In this document: one piece after another, positions 17,387 to 26,747 of the stretch
Numbering within the stretch: the stretch's first letter is position 1
Layout of the letters: each line of letters starts with the position of its first letter
NCBI RefSeq assembly: GCF_003977615.1
Contig: NZ_RYZR01000003.1
Location: 186,001 to 250,000, forward strand
Length of the DNA stretch: 64,000 nucleotides
Direction of reading: 5' to 3'
DNA from: Dyella dinghuensis
Lineage (GTDB): Bacteria; Pseudomonadota; Gammaproteobacteria; Xanthomonadales; Rhodanobacteraceae
Program-made: the position numbers and the translations under genes
The notes under the pieces: generated by a model
What the model was told of the DNA's origin: nothing
What the model saw: the letters and a program-made list of their open reading frames with translations, nothing else
The model's database searches: none

Positions 17387-18706
17387 ATGACAAAGATCAC
17401 GGCATTGGATACCTATGATGTCCGCTTTCCGACCTCTCGCGAGTTGGACGGCTCGGATGCCATGAATCCTGATCCGGATTATTCGGCCGCGTACGTTGTG
17501 CTGCGCACCGATCAGCCCGGTCTGGAAGGTTACGGCTTTGCGTTCACGATCGGCCGCGGCAACGATGTGCAGAAAGTCGCCATCGACGCGTTGGCTCACC
17601 ATGTATCGGGGCTCAGCGTCGATGACGTGATCGGCGATCTCGGTGGGTTCGCCAAACGTATGATCGGCGATTCCCAGTTGCGTTGGCTCGGCCCTGAAAA
17701 GGGTGTGATGCATATGGCGATCGGCGCAGTGATCAACGCCGCCTGGGATCTCGCCGCGCGGATGGCTGGCAAACCGTTGTGGCGATTCATTGCCGACATG
17801 ACGCCCGAGCAGTTAGTCGCAACGATCGACTTCCGTTATCTCACCGACGCGCTTACCCCCGAAGAAGCACTGACCATGCTGCACGCAGCCAAAGTCAGCA
17901 AACCGCAGCGCATCGCGACATTGCTTGCCGAAGGCTATCCCGCCTACACCACATCGCCAGGCTGGCTTGGCTACAGCGACGAAAAAATGCAACGGCTCGC
18001 GCGCGAGGCGGTTGCCGCAGGCTTTCGTACCATCAAGCTCAAAGTCGGTATGAATGTGGAAGACGATGTACGGCGTTGCCGCCTTGCGCGCGAAACCGTC
18101 GGGCCCGACATCGGCATTGCCGTCGATGCCAACCAGCGCTGGGATGTACCTGACGCTATCGCCTGGCTGCGGCGCCTGTCGGATGTAAACATCGCTTGGG
18201 CTGAGGAACCGACAAGTCCGGACGATATCATCGGCCACGCCGCCATCCGCCGCGCCGTCACGCCGGTACCGGTTTCAACCGGCGAACACACGCACAATCG
18301 CGTCATGTTCAAGCAGCTATTTCAGGCCGGTGCAGTCGACCTCGTGCAGATCGACGCGGCTCGCGTCGGCGGTGTGAACGAAAATCTGGCGATTCTGCTG
18401 CTGGCTGCAAAATTCGGCGTGCGCGTGTTTCCGCATGCTGGCGGTGTTGGCCTCTGCGAATTGGTACAACATCTCGCGATGGCTGACTTTGTTGCGATCA
18501 GCGGGAAGAAAGACGATCGCGCCATCGAATTCGTCGACCATCTGCACGAACACTTTGTCGACCCTGTGATCGTGCGCAACGGTTGTTATATTGCGCCCGA
18601 GTCGCCAGGGTTTTCCGCGCAAATGCATACGGGCACCTTGGCGCATTATCGTTACCCGGACGGTCCCGCATGGCGCGAACCGGCCAGCGTGGCGAGAGCA
18701 CGATGA
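17387..18706 (+). CDS. L-fuconate dehydratase (enolase superfamily)
   Basis: A 439-residue enolase-superfamily enzyme that dehydrates L-fuconate to 2-keto-3-deoxy-L-fuconate. The barrel carries the KxK pair (K217, K219) in IKLKVG, metal ligands D247 (VDANQRW), E273 (WAEEP) and E300 (STGEHTHNR), and the catalytic H350 in FPHAGG. These positions sit one residue below those I recall for the structurally characterised Xanthomonas campestris enzyme, so this is a near-certain orthologue. I chose the ATG at 17387, preceded by GGAAG; an in-frame ATG five codons earlier is possible. The stop overlaps the next gene (ATGA). Confidence 0.93.
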   Translation: MTKITALDTYDVRFPTSRELDGSDAMNPDPDYSAAYVVLRTDQPGLEGYGFAFTIGRGNDVQKVAIDALAHHVSGLSVDDVIGDLGGFAKRMIGDSQLRWLGPEKGVMHMAIGAVINAAWDLAARMAGKPLWRFIADMTPEQLVATIDFRYLTDALTPEEALTMLHAAKVSKPQRIATLLAEGYPAYTTSPGWLGYSDEKMQRLAREAVAAGFRTIKLKVGMNVEDDVRRCRLARETVGPDIGIAVDANQRWDVPDAIAWLRRLSDVNIAWAEEPTSPDDIIGHAAIRRAVTPVPVSTGEHTHNRVMFKQLFQAGAVDLVQIDAARVGGVNENLAILLLAAKFGVRVFPHAGGVGLCELVQHLAMADFVAISGKKDDRAIEFVDHLHEHFVDPVIVRNGCYIAPESPGFSAQMHTGTLAHYRYPDGPAWREPASVARAR

Positions 18707-19854
18707 CCAGTCCCATCACCTGTGTTGCCGATTTGCGCGAACTCGCGAAGCGCCGCGTGCCGCGCGCCTTCTTCGAATACGCCGATCGCGGTTCCTACGA
18801 AGAAACGACGCTGCGGTCCAATCGTGCTGCGTTGGCAGGGATAAAACTGCGGCAACGGGTGATGCGTAACGTCGATAATCGCTCCCTGGCCACGGACATC
18901 GTCGGGCAACCGGTGTCCATGCCACTGGCGATTGCACCAACCGGCCTTACCGGGCTGCAACGCGGTGGCGGCGAGATCCTCGGCGCACGCGCGGCGGAAA
19001 AAGCCGGCATCCCGTTTTGCCTAAGCACGATGTCGATCTGTTCCATCGAACAAGTGCGCGACGCGGTGAAGACGCCGTTCTGGTTTCAGATCTATGTCAT
19101 GCGCGATCGCGGTTTTACGCGGGCACTGATCGAGCGCGCCAAGGCCGCCGGTTGCTCAGCGCTGATGCTGACTGCTGACCTTACCGTGCAAGGTCAGCGC
19201 CATCGCGAGATCAAAAATGGTTTGTCGGTACCGCCCCGGCTGACCATGCACAACCTGCTGGACATGCTCAGCAAGCCACGCTGGGCGTGGAGCATGTTGA
19301 ACGCACCCAGCAGGTCCTTCGGCAATTTGCAGGGACGCGTCGAGAATACCGACAGCCTCACCACGCTCGCGCAGTGGATCGCCAAACAGTTCGATCCGAC
19401 GTTGACGTGGGAAGACCTCGAATGGATCCGCGCACTGTGGCCCGGCAAACTCATCATCAAAGGCATCCTTGATCCCGAGGACGCCCGTATCGCCGCCGAA
19501 CATGCGGTCGACGCCATCGTCGTCTCCAATCATGGCGGCCGCCAGCTGGATGGTGCACCTGCCAGCATCGATGTGTTGCCATCGATCGTGCAAGCGGTCG
19601 GTGACCGATTGCAGGTGCTGTTCGACGGCGGCATTCTCACCGGCCAGGATTTGCTGAAGGCATTGGCCAGCGGCGCGCATGCCGGATTGATCGGTAAGGC
19701 GTTCCTTTATGGATTGGGCGCCATGGGTGAAGCCGGCGTTACACAAGCCATTGAGCTTATCCGCCGCGAATTAAGCGTGAGCATGGCCTTGACCGGACAG
19801 ACGGATGTGCGCAGCATCACCAGCGATGTGATCTGGCGTAACGATTTCACTTAA
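18703..19854 (+). CDS. lldD: FMN-dependent L-lactate dehydrogenase
   Basis: A 383-residue flavoprotein of the alpha-hydroxy-acid oxidase family that oxidises L-lactate to pyruvate, normally passing electrons to the quinone pool at the inner membrane. Visible active-site elements are Y26 (EYADRGS), FQIYVMRD (Y131), K253 in LIIKGI and the base H277 with R280 in [10 protein letters not shown]. The start overlaps the fuconate dehydratase stop (ATGA), tying it to the fucose pathway, whose final hydrolase releases L-lactate. The location therefore explains its role better than a stand-alone lactate-utilisation gene would. Confidence 0.9.
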   Translation: MTSPITCVADLRELAKRRVPRAFFEYADRGSYEETTLRSNRAALAGIKLRQRVMRNVDNRSLATDIVGQPVSMPLAIAPTGLTGLQRGGGEILGARAAEKAGIPFCLSTMSICSIEQVRDAVKTPFWFQIYVMRDRGFTRALIERAKAAGCSALMLTADLTVQGQRHREIKNGLSVPPRLTMHNLLDMLSKPRWAWSMLNAPSRSFGNLQGRVENTDSLTTLAQWIAKQFDPTLTWEDLEWIRALWPGKLIIKGILDPEDARIAAEHAVDAIVVSNHGGRQLDGAPASIDVLPSIVQAVGDRLQVLFDGGILTGQDLLKALASGAHAGLIGKAFLYGLGAMGEAGVTQAIELIRRELSVSMALTGQTDVRSITSDVIWRNDFT

Positions 19855-19897
19855 GCATCCGTTGGCTGGGTTCGCCAGACCGCGCTACATCACTTGC

Positions 19898-20266
19898 TCA
19901 GGTTTTTTTGCCGGAAAGACCTGCAGAGAGCGTTTCAGCCAACGAAAAAATACGCGCCATGGGCACCCACTTCTGCCCCGTTTCGGCCCATGGTAAACGT
20001 TGCTGATAACGATCCATCAGCGCTTCCCACGCATGTGTCATTGGATCGTCCACCTGGCGTTTGATCGGCACATCGTAATCGTCGGGCACCTGGACAACCA
20101 TCACCAACCGATTGCCGGTGCGAAAAATCTCCATCTCTTCGATGCCCGAAGCATGAATCGTCGCAGCAATTTCCGGCCAGACGTTGCCGGGTTGATGCAA
20201 ACGTTCGTATTCGGCAATCGCAGCGTCGTCGTCGCGCAGATCCAACGCATAGTAACGACGTGGCAT
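19898..20266 (-). CDS. L-fucose mutarotase, RhaM/DUF718 family
   Basis: A 122-residue small cytoplasmic protein of the L-rhamnose mutarotase family. It interconverts alpha and beta anomers of a 6-deoxyhexose, here presumably L-fucose for the dehydrogenase. Family-like features are RRYYALDL at the start, an EYERLHQPGNVWPEI helix, the central SGIEEMEIFRTGNRL and a C-terminal WVPMARIFSL strand. The ATG at 20266 shares a base with the stop of the permease gene (TGATG) and has AAGGGG upstream, so the two are co-translated. It converges on the L-lactate dehydrogenase gene 43 bp away. Confidence 0.85.
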   Translation of the reverse strand: MPRRYYALDLRDDDAAIAEYERLHQPGNVWPEIAATIHASGIEEMEIFRTGNRLVMVVQVPDDYDVPIKRQVDDPMTHAWEALMDRYQQRLPWAETGQKWVPMARIFSLAETLSAGLSGKKT

Positions 20267-21579
20267 CAACTATCCCCTTCCAAAGCATGTCGGCGTCGTT
20301 GCCATGCAAACAGCAACACCACGGCAAAACTGCACGCCGGCACTATCATCGCATGCGCCATGCTGCTTTGATCGGATACCGCGCCCATCAGCGCGGTCAG
20401 CACCGCACCGCCAATAATGGTCATGACAAGCAGCGCCGAGCCGAGCTTACGTTCATCGTCACTCCGCCCTTCTACGCCCAGTGCGAACACGGTTGGATAC
20501 ATCACCGACATGAAAAAGCTGCATGTCACCAGTGCATAAGCGCCATGAACACCTGGCTGGAAGACGGCAAACAAAGTCAAAGCGATATTCACCGTGGCAA
20601 ACGCCATCAACAGCCGCACTGGAGCGAGATACTTCATCAGGGCGGTGCCTGCGAAACGGCCCACCATGAAACACACCAGTCCAGCGGTGAGGAAATTCGC
20701 GGCATCCCTGGACGTTGTACCCGGCATCGTCGCCTGCACGTAGCGGATGGTGTAGCTCCACACACCGACCTGCGCGCCGACATAGAAGAACTGCGCGAAC
20801 ATGGCGCCGATAAAACGCCGGTCGCCCAGTAACCTGCGCAGCACGCCGCCTCCGCCCGCCAATACGGTATCTGTGTGTGACGCAGTCGCCTTTGGAAAAC
20901 GCGTCAGCACAATCAACACCGCCCAGCACAGCACCACAATGCCGATCACCAGATAGGGCCACTGCACGGCCCGCGTTTCGCTGGCGTAGTAAGCCGTACG
21001 ATCCGCCACGCTCATAGCCGCAAGCTGGGCAGACGAGCGATCAATGCCGGAAAAGATGAAGTGCTGGCCAATCAGAATGCCCGCGATCGAACCCAGCGGA
21101 TTGAAGGCCTGCGCCAGGTTGAGCCGGCGTGTTGCCGTTTCGCGCGGACCGAGCAACGTCACAAATGGATTGGCCGAGGTTTCCAGAAAGGCCAGCCCGC
21201 TGGCAATCACGAACAGCGCGAACAGAAACAGGCCGTAGGTGGCGGATGCCGCAGCCGGCCAGAACAACAGCGCGCCCAACCCGTAGAGCGCCAATCCGAA
21301 TACGACGGCGCTCTTGTAGCCAAAGCGGCGCATATATATGCCTGCCGGCATCGCGACCAGGAAATACCCGAGGTAGAACGCGCTCTGCACCAGCCCAGCG
21401 CGGAAATCGCTGAGCACGAATGCCTTCTTGAATTGCGCAATCAACACGTCGTTGAGGTTGTTGGCGCCGCCCCACAGAAAGAACAGGCTGACGATCAAGA
21501 CCAGTGGCAACCATGATCGCTGTTCGGTCTCCGTGGCGCCGGCGAGCGGCATCGCTTGGTTATCTGTCACCGGCTGCAC
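20266..21579 (-). CDS. fucP: L-fucose:proton symporter, MFS
   Basis: A roughly 437-residue major-facilitator permease of the FucP type (12 predicted helices) that brings L-fucose into the cell. Diagnostic segments are FLWGGANNLNDVLIAQFKKAF, AMPAGIYMRRFGYKSAV, the ETSANPFVTLLGP loop, LAQAFNPLGSIAG and TSFFM-like SFFMSVMYPTVFALG. I prefer a GTG start at 21579, with GAGG about 6 bp upstream. A longer frame would begin inside the putative operator region, and the conserved membrane domain starts well after this point. An ATG at 21552 is another option. It is divergent from the IclR gene, and the mutarotase follows with overlapping codons. Confidence 0.88.
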   Translation of the reverse strand: MQPVTDNQAMPLAGATETEQRSWLPLVLIVSLFFLWGGANNLNDVLIAQFKKAFVLSDFRAGLVQSAFYLGYFLVAMPAGIYMRRFGYKSAVVFGLALYGLGALLFWPAAASATYGLFLFALFVIASGLAFLETSANPFVTLLGPRETATRRLNLAQAFNPLGSIAGILIGQHFIFSGIDRSSAQLAAMSVADRTAYYASETRAVQWPYLVIGIVVLCWAVLIVLTRFPKATASHTDTVLAGGGGVLRRLLGDRRFIGAMFAQFFYVGAQVGVWSYTIRYVQATMPGTTSRDAANFLTAGLVCFMVGRFAGTALMKYLAPVRLLMAFATVNIALTLFAVFQPGVHGAYALVTCSFFMSVMYPTVFALGVEGRSDDERKLGSALLVMTIIGGAVLTALMGAVSDQSSMAHAMIVPACSFAVVLLFAWQRRRHALEGDS

Positions 21580-21656
21580 ATCCACCCTCTTCTCTCTATG
21601 GCGAGCCCCAGGGTGGGATTCGCACAACCGCGTGGCGGCCTCCGCCATTATGTGCA

Positions 21657-21673
21657 AATATGAAACGATAATT
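21657..21673. promoter_or_regulatory. Candidate IclR-type operator between fucP and its regulator
   Basis: AATATGAAACGATAATT lies in the divergent fucP-iclR gap and, with the following bases, gives TGAA-N7-TTCA symmetry. IclR-family repressors often bind TGAAA/TTTCA-type palindromes close to their own gene. A related TATGAAA string occurs in the promoter region of the fucose operon (13561-13576). Support is position and partial similarity only. Confidence 0.35.
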
Positions 21674-21781
21674 CACCTGCGCCACAAGACGCGCCGCAAC
21701 AAATCCGCCGGACAGCCCGGCATGATTGGCGGCAGTGTCGTAAGCGAGGCGGCAAGCCGGCCGCCAAAGGAAAGGAGAGCC

Positions 21782-22561
21782 ATGCCGACTCAAACCCCCA
21801 AATACCGTGCGCCCGCGCTGGACAAAGGGCTGGACATCCTCGAGCTGCTGGCGAGCGCGCACAAGCCGCTCAGTATTACCGAGATCTCCGAAGGTGTCGG
21901 CCGCTCGCGCGGTGAGATCTTCCGCATGCTGCAGGTGCTGGAAGAGCGCGATTACATCAGCCGTGGCGAAGGCGACGTCGGCTACTCGGTCACCACCAGG
22001 CTATTTCGTCTAGGCATGGAACAGCCGCCGGTAAAAAGCACGATCGAAGCGGCGTTGCCTGTCATGCACAAACTCGCCGACATCAGCGGCCAGGCTTGCC
22101 ATCTGGTCGTGCCTTCGCACGAACAGATCGTGGTGGTCGCCCGCGTGGATCCACCCGGTGAGGTTGCCCTGGTCGTGCGCGTCGGACACCGGCGTCCGAT
22201 GTCACGGTCCACGTCGGGTCATGTACTTCTCGCCTTTCAGGATGAGCCGGTACGCGAGCGCTGGCTCGACATGATCGTCAAGTACGAACCTGCACTGGAC
22301 CGAAAGAAGCTGACCAAATTGCTGACACAGCTTCGTGCGCGCGGCTACGCCAGCGAGCCGAGCCAAATCGTCGATGCGGTCACCGACCTTTCGGCGCCGG
22401 TGTTGCAACACGGACGTGCCGTCTGCGCGCTCACCATTCCCTTCATCGAGCAGCGTACCGAAGCACAAACCACCATGGATGACGTGCTTGCCGAGCTGCG
22501 GCGCGCGACTAAAGAAATATCCGATGCCTTGCAGTTTGGTGCGGCAGCTCATCCCGATTGA
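21782..22561 (+). CDS. IclR-family transcriptional regulator, probable fucose-locus repressor
   Basis: A 259-residue IclR regulator. The N-terminal winged helix covers about residues 15-75 (ALDKGLDILELLA, SITEISEGVGRSRGEIFRML, GYSVT). The C-terminal effector-binding domain follows (about 85-250, with SGQACHLVVPS, GHRRPMSRSTSGHVLLA and CALTIPF). The ATG is preceded by AAGGAGAG. It sits between fucP (divergent) and a fucosidase (same strand), and is the only regulator of the locus, so control of the fucose operon and permease by L-fuconate or a later intermediate is the natural hypothesis. The effector cannot be read from sequence. Confidence 0.88.
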   Translation: MPTQTPKYRAPALDKGLDILELLASAHKPLSITEISEGVGRSRGEIFRMLQVLEERDYISRGEGDVGYSVTTRLFRLGMEQPPVKSTIEAALPVMHKLADISGQACHLVVPSHEQIVVVARVDPPGEVALVVRVGHRRPMSRSTSGHVLLAFQDEPVRERWLDMIVKYEPALDRKKLTKLLTQLRARGYASEPSQIVDAVTDLSAPVLQHGRAVCALTIPFIEQRTEAQTTMDDVLAELRRATKEISDALQFGAAAHPD

Positions 22562-22624
22562 GCCGCGTGCAGCTCCAATCTCGTCACTCCTCTTCCAAAA
22601 AGCATTTACGCAGGATTCGAAAAC

Positions 22625-23983
22625 ATGCGGATGGGTCTACGCATTCTCCTCGCCTTCGCAGTCGGCACTAGCTTCGTCACAAGCACTTCGTTCGCGCAGA
22701 ATTTCGTCGATATCAAACCATCGCCGCAACAAGTGCACTGGCAGGATCTTGAATTTGGGGTGATCGTACATTTCGGCACGAACACCTTCCTCGACCGTGA
22801 ATGGGGCGACGGCACGGCCAATCCCAAAGTTTTCAATCCCGACCACGTCGATCCCACGCAGTGGGCCCGCGCGGCCAAGTCTGCCGGTGCAACCTATCTT
22901 GTGCTGGTCGCCAAACATCACGACGGCTTCGCGCTGTGGCCAACGGAGCAAAGCGACTACTCCGTTAAAAACAGCCCGTGGATGAACGGCAAAGGCAACC
23001 TGGTGCAAATGACCGAACAAGCCGTGCGCAAGGAGGGCATGGGGTTCGGTATCTATTTGTCGCCGTGGGATCGCCATGAACCGCGTTACGCCGACTCAGT
23101 AGCTTACGATAAATACTATCTCGCGCAGATGGATGAGTTGATTCAAGACTATGGTCCACTCACAGAATGGTGGCTGGACGGTGCGGGTAGCGCAGGTCAC
23201 GTTTACGATTTCAAAAAATATGTTGAAGAACTGAGAACGTATCAGTCGAACGTGATGGTTTTTGCCGACGTCGCACTCTTTGGCTATGGCGACATCCGCT
23301 GGGTGGGCCAGGAAGATGGTCATATCCACGGCGAAAACTGGAACGTCATCGATCGGCACAGTGAATTGCGCTGGCGCCCGGTGGAAGTGGATACACCGCT
23401 GCACAAGCTGGAATGGTTCTGGCATCCGGACAGCGACAAGACCTTGAAGAGTGTCGACGAACTGGTCGATATATGGGAGAACAGCGTCGGTCGCGGCGGA
23501 CAGCTGATGCTTGGCATCGCACCGAACCGCCATGGTGTTTTGCCCGACGCCGACGTTGCACGCCTCAGGGAGTTCGGCGAAGCGCTGCAGGCTCGCTACG
23601 GTGTCGACAAAGACCTGGCTCGCAACCATATCGCGGGTGATCCGAACGTTGACGCAGCCCTCGACGGCGATCCCGATACCTTCTGGTCTGCTGCTGAGGG
23701 TTCACCTCACGCGACGCTTGAAGCCGATTTCGCCAAACCCATCACCTTCAATCATGGCCTTACGATGGAATGGTTGAACGACGGTCAATGCGTGCAGAAA
23801 TATGCCATCGAAGCATGGGCTGATGGCAAATGGGTGCAGGTGGCCAAGGCTGAAGCCATCGGGCATATGAAGATCGACCGCTTCACGGCAACCACCACTA
23901 GCAAGGTGCGACTGAATATTCTGTCCAGTGTCTGCACGCCGCGCATTCGCGAATTTCAGTTGTTCAATGTCGCGGGTGGCTGA
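22625..23983 (+). CDS. Alpha-L-fucosidase, GH29 (copy C, divergent type with C-terminal sandwich)
   Basis: A 452-residue exported fucosidase clearly different from copies A and B. The signal peptide ends near FAQ (residue 25). The catalytic domain has FGVIVHFGTNTF, AKHHDGFALW (97-106) and the nucleophile motif EWWLDGAGS (D185). This resembles the GH29-B or related subfamily, which favours alpha-1,3/1,4 linkages in branched motifs (inference from motif style). Residues from about 330 form a discoidin/CBM32-like sandwich (NVDAALDGDPDTFWSA, ATLEADFAKP). It lies 63 bp after the IclR gene and may be co-transcribed with it. Together the three fucosidases suggest a range of fucosylated targets. Confidence 0.87.
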   Translation: MRMGLRILLAFAVGTSFVTSTSFAQNFVDIKPSPQQVHWQDLEFGVIVHFGTNTFLDREWGDGTANPKVFNPDHVDPTQWARAAKSAGATYLVLVAKHHDGFALWPTEQSDYSVKNSPWMNGKGNLVQMTEQAVRKEGMGFGIYLSPWDRHEPRYADSVAYDKYYLAQMDELIQDYGPLTEWWLDGAGSAGHVYDFKKYVEELRTYQSNVMVFADVALFGYGDIRWVGQEDGHIHGENWNVIDRHSELRWRPVEVDTPLHKLEWFWHPDSDKTLKSVDELVDIWENSVGRGGQLMLGIAPNRHGVLPDADVARLREFGEALQARYGVDKDLARNHIAGDPNVDAALDGDPDTFWSAAEGSPHATLEADFAKPITFNHGLTMEWLNDGQCVQKYAIEAWADGKWVQVAKAEAIGHMKIDRFTATTTSKVRLNILSSVCTPRIREFQLFNVAGG

Positions 23984-24004
23984 TCGTCATTCGGTCGTCG
24001 GAAC

Positions 24005-25708
24005 TCAACAAGGCGGCACAAGTTCATAGGGACAGTACTTGGGCTCCCACACGAACGACTGAATCCGTTGGTCAAGAGTTGCTTCATCGCACGGGTCGGC
24101 AACGCCGTCGGCCTGTGCTTGTCTGGCGACGGCCTTGGCGACTGCCAGCGATACGGCGCGCAATTGATCGACGGGCGGAAGCAAGCGGCCGTTATGGTCT
24201 TGCGCAGTCGGCGACATCGCCGCGACCACCTTCGCGGCGACCATGAACATGCCATCCGTGACGCGTCGGGCATGCGCACCCAACACCCCCAAGCCGATGC
24301 CCGGAAAAATGTAGGAATTATTCGTCTGATCGACCGGAGTCGTCTTTCCATTCCATGTCACCGGTGAGAACGGACTGCCGGTTCCTATCAAGGCGCGACC
24401 ATCCGTCCATTCCATCAGGTGTTGCGGTGTTCCTTCACTGCGTGAAGTCGGATTGGACAGCGGAAAGATCACAGGCCGTTGCACATGCTTGGCCATTTCG
24501 CGGATAACCGGTTCCGTAAATGCACCCGCCTGCCCCGACACGCCAATCAACACCGTGGGTTTCGCGTTTCGCATGACTTCGAGCAGGCCGACCTGATAAG
24601 GCTTCTCCAGTACCCACGTGTCGATCGCGTCGCGCTGCTGCACGAATGGCTCCTGCGCCGGCGTAATACCTTCCATGCCTTCGACAATCAAACCGTTGCG
24701 ATCGACCAGATAAAACGACGCACGCGCCAGATCCTCATCGAGACCGGCATCGACCATCGCCCGCAGCAACAGATTGGAAATACCGCAACCGGCAGAGCCG
24801 GCGCCCAATACGGCGATACGTTGATCGGTGAGCTTCACACCCGTGACATTGACCGCGGCCAGCAACGTTCCCGCTGCAATGGACGCAGTACCCTGGATGT
24901 CATCATTGAATGTGCACAGGCGGTCGCGGTACTTCTCAAGCAAACGGCTGGCATTGGATCCCGCGAAATCTTCCCATTGCAGCAGGATATCCGGCCAGCG
25001 CTCGACCACGGCCTCGACGAATTCTTCGACGAACGCGTCGTACTCCGCGCCAACGACGCGCTCATGGCGCCAACCGATATAAAGCGGATTGGAAAGACGT
25101 TCGGTATTGTTCGTGCCCACATCGAGCAGAATGGGCAAGGTCAGATCCGGATGAATACCCGCGCACGCGGTGTACAACGATAGCTTTCCAATCGGAATGC
25201 CCATGCCGCCAGCGCCCTGGTCACCCAGACCCAGAATGCGCTCACCATCGCTGACGACAATCACGCGCACGGGATCGAAGCGGGGATCTGCGAGAATATC
25301 GCGAATGCGTTGCTTGTTCGGATAGCTCAGGAACAAACCGCGCGGCTTGCGCCAGATTTCACTGAAATGCTGGCAGCCCTCGCCCACCGTTGGCGTGTAC
25401 ACAAGTGGAAGCAATTCGTCGATGTAACGAACCAGCAATGCGTAGAAAAGCGTTTCGTTGCTGTCCTGCAGCTCTCGCAGGAAGGCGTAGCGTTCGAAGT
25501 CCGTCGCAAAGGAACGCATGCCTTTCAACCTGCGTTCGATCTGCTCCTCCATTGTACCAATGTGCGGCGGCAGGATACCGTGCAATCGAAACGTGTTGCG
25601 TTCGCTCTCGTTGAAAGCAACGCCTTTGTTCAACATCGGCTTATTAATGAGATCAAAGCCTGTCACGCTGACCTTGATCGCTTTGCCGGCACTGGTCGTA
25701 TCGCTCAT
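24005..25708 (-). CDS. maeA: NAD-dependent malic enzyme
   Basis: A 567-residue malic enzyme (oxaloacetate-decarboxylating malate dehydrogenase) converting malate to pyruvate and CO2 with NAD. The start at 25708 follows CAGGAG by about 10 bp. It has the large-type layout: N-terminal FNESERNTFRLHGILPP, YTPTVGEGCQ, GERILGLGDQGAGGMGIPIGK, the substrate/metal region WEDFAGSNA and FNDDIQGTA, then the Rossmann motif VLGAGSAGCGI. The end FVWEPKYCPYELV is typical of this class. It converges on the third fucosidase gene with a 21-bp gap. Nearness to a locus making pyruvate and lactate is metabolically sensible but not proof of co-regulation. Confidence 0.93.
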   Translation of the reverse strand: MSDTTSAGKAIKVSVTGFDLINKPMLNKGVAFNESERNTFRLHGILPPHIGTMEEQIERRLKGMRSFATDFERYAFLRELQDSNETLFYALLVRYIDELLPLVYTPTVGEGCQHFSEIWRKPRGLFLSYPNKQRIRDILADPRFDPVRVIVVSDGERILGLGDQGAGGMGIPIGKLSLYTACAGIHPDLTLPILLDVGTNNTERLSNPLYIGWRHERVVGAEYDAFVEEFVEAVVERWPDILLQWEDFAGSNASRLLEKYRDRLCTFNDDIQGTASIAAGTLLAAVNVTGVKLTDQRIAVLGAGSAGCGISNLLLRAMVDAGLDEDLARASFYLVDRNGLIVEGMEGITPAQEPFVQQRDAIDTWVLEKPYQVGLLEVMRNAKPTVLIGVSGQAGAFTEPVIREMAKHVQRPVIFPLSNPTSRSEGTPQHLMEWTDGRALIGTGSPFSPVTWNGKTTPVDQTNNSYIFPGIGLGVLGAHARRVTDGMFMVAAKVVAAMSPTAQDHNGRLLPPVDQLRAVSLAVAKAVARQAQADGVADPCDEATLDQRIQSFVWEPKYCPYELVPPC

Positions 25709-25856
25709 CGCACATCGTCTCCTGAAGCACAACTGCGATACTTAAGCACACATCGTCTGCGCATGTGTTGCGTTTTTGTGCAAGCGTGCGTCGTCGCAAT
25801 GCCGCGCATTGCCGAAGCAGTTGCACTCGGCAACTGCCCCGAACTTGACGAAACGA

Positions 25857-26528
25857 TTACTGTTTTGCTGCCGCTTCCGCATCGGCAGCACGTTGGGCGG
25901 CTGCCTTGGCATCGGCTGCTGCCTCATCTGCATCGGCGCGCAGTATCTTCGCGTAACCTTTTGCTTCGTCTGCCTGGACGGTGATGTGGATGCTCACCTC
26001 GTCGCTGACCTGCGGCACGTATGCCCCCAGACCGAAGTCCGACCGCTTCAGTATTGTCGTTGCGTCGAAACCGATCGCTGGCAAATTGTTGCGAATGTCC
26101 AGCCCGATTTTGTTGAGCGTCACATCCAATGTGACAGGCCGCGTTACCCCATGCACGGTGAGATTGCCGGTAACGGTGAGTTTGCCCGGTGCCCCGCCCT
26201 GCGCAACCTTGGTGCTCTTGAACGTCGCGGTAGGAAACTTGGCGGTGTCGAAGAAATCGACGGAGTGGAAGTTATCGTCCAGATCCGGCACGCCGCTGGT
26301 CATGTTGGCCAGCGCGATCGTGGCGGTCACCGTGGCCCGGGTCGGGTCCGCCGCATCGTAGTTCAGCGAGCCTTCCACCCGGGTGAACTGGGCAGTGGGG
26401 TTGGCAAATCCCAGATGGGTCCAGCGCACGATGCCTTCGGTATGTTGCGGTTCGAAGGTGTAGGTCGTGGCATGGAGCGGCAGGTTGACGAAAGCGAACG
26501 CGGCAGCAGCGGCGATGTAGCGGATCAT
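25857..26528 (-). CDS. YceI-family periplasmic lipid-binding protein with Ala-rich tail
   Basis: A 223-residue exported YceI-family protein, a lipocalin-like barrel that binds isoprenoid or similar amphiphiles in the periplasm. The signal peptide ends near LHA (residue 20). The family pattern is clear: YTFEPQHTEGIVRWTHLGFANPTAQF, DDNFHSVDFFDTAKFPTATFKS, LTVHGVTRPVTLDV and IGFDATTILKRSDFGLGAYVPQVSDEV. A tail of about 25 residues made of DA/AA repeats (ADADEAAADAKAAAQRAA) forms a likely helix not usual in the family. AAGGAG precedes the ATG. It is divergent from the winged-helix regulator at 26748, which may control it. Confidence 0.9.
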   Translation of the reverse strand: MIRYIAAAAAFAFVNLPLHATTYTFEPQHTEGIVRWTHLGFANPTAQFTRVEGSLNYDAADPTRATVTATIALANMTSGVPDLDDNFHSVDFFDTAKFPTATFKSTKVAQGGAPGKLTVTGNLTVHGVTRPVTLDVTLNKIGLDIRNNLPAIGFDATTILKRSDFGLGAYVPQVSDEVSIHITVQADEAKGYAKILRADADEAAADAKAAAQRAADAEAAAKQ

Positions 26529-26747
26529 GCGGCGGGACTCCTTGAGATCATGGGCAGCTTCTGGCCCGGATGGCCGAAAAGCGCGGCGGCACTGTGGGCG
26601 CGCTCCGCCGCTCAAGTCCTGAAAAATGCCCTGAAGGAAGCTGAAGATCTCTGAATCGCACTGCTTATCGCACCGATTCTTGGCAGTTGCCGCTCTGCAC
26701 GCCCGAATGCGAACATCAATGGATCGGTCCCCGCACATAAGGCGCGT

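Noticed and set aside
25809-25833. Stem TTGCCGA/TCGGCAA downstream of the YceI gene
   Set aside because: Seven base pairs with an 11-nt loop and no T run on the minus strand; termination unsupported.
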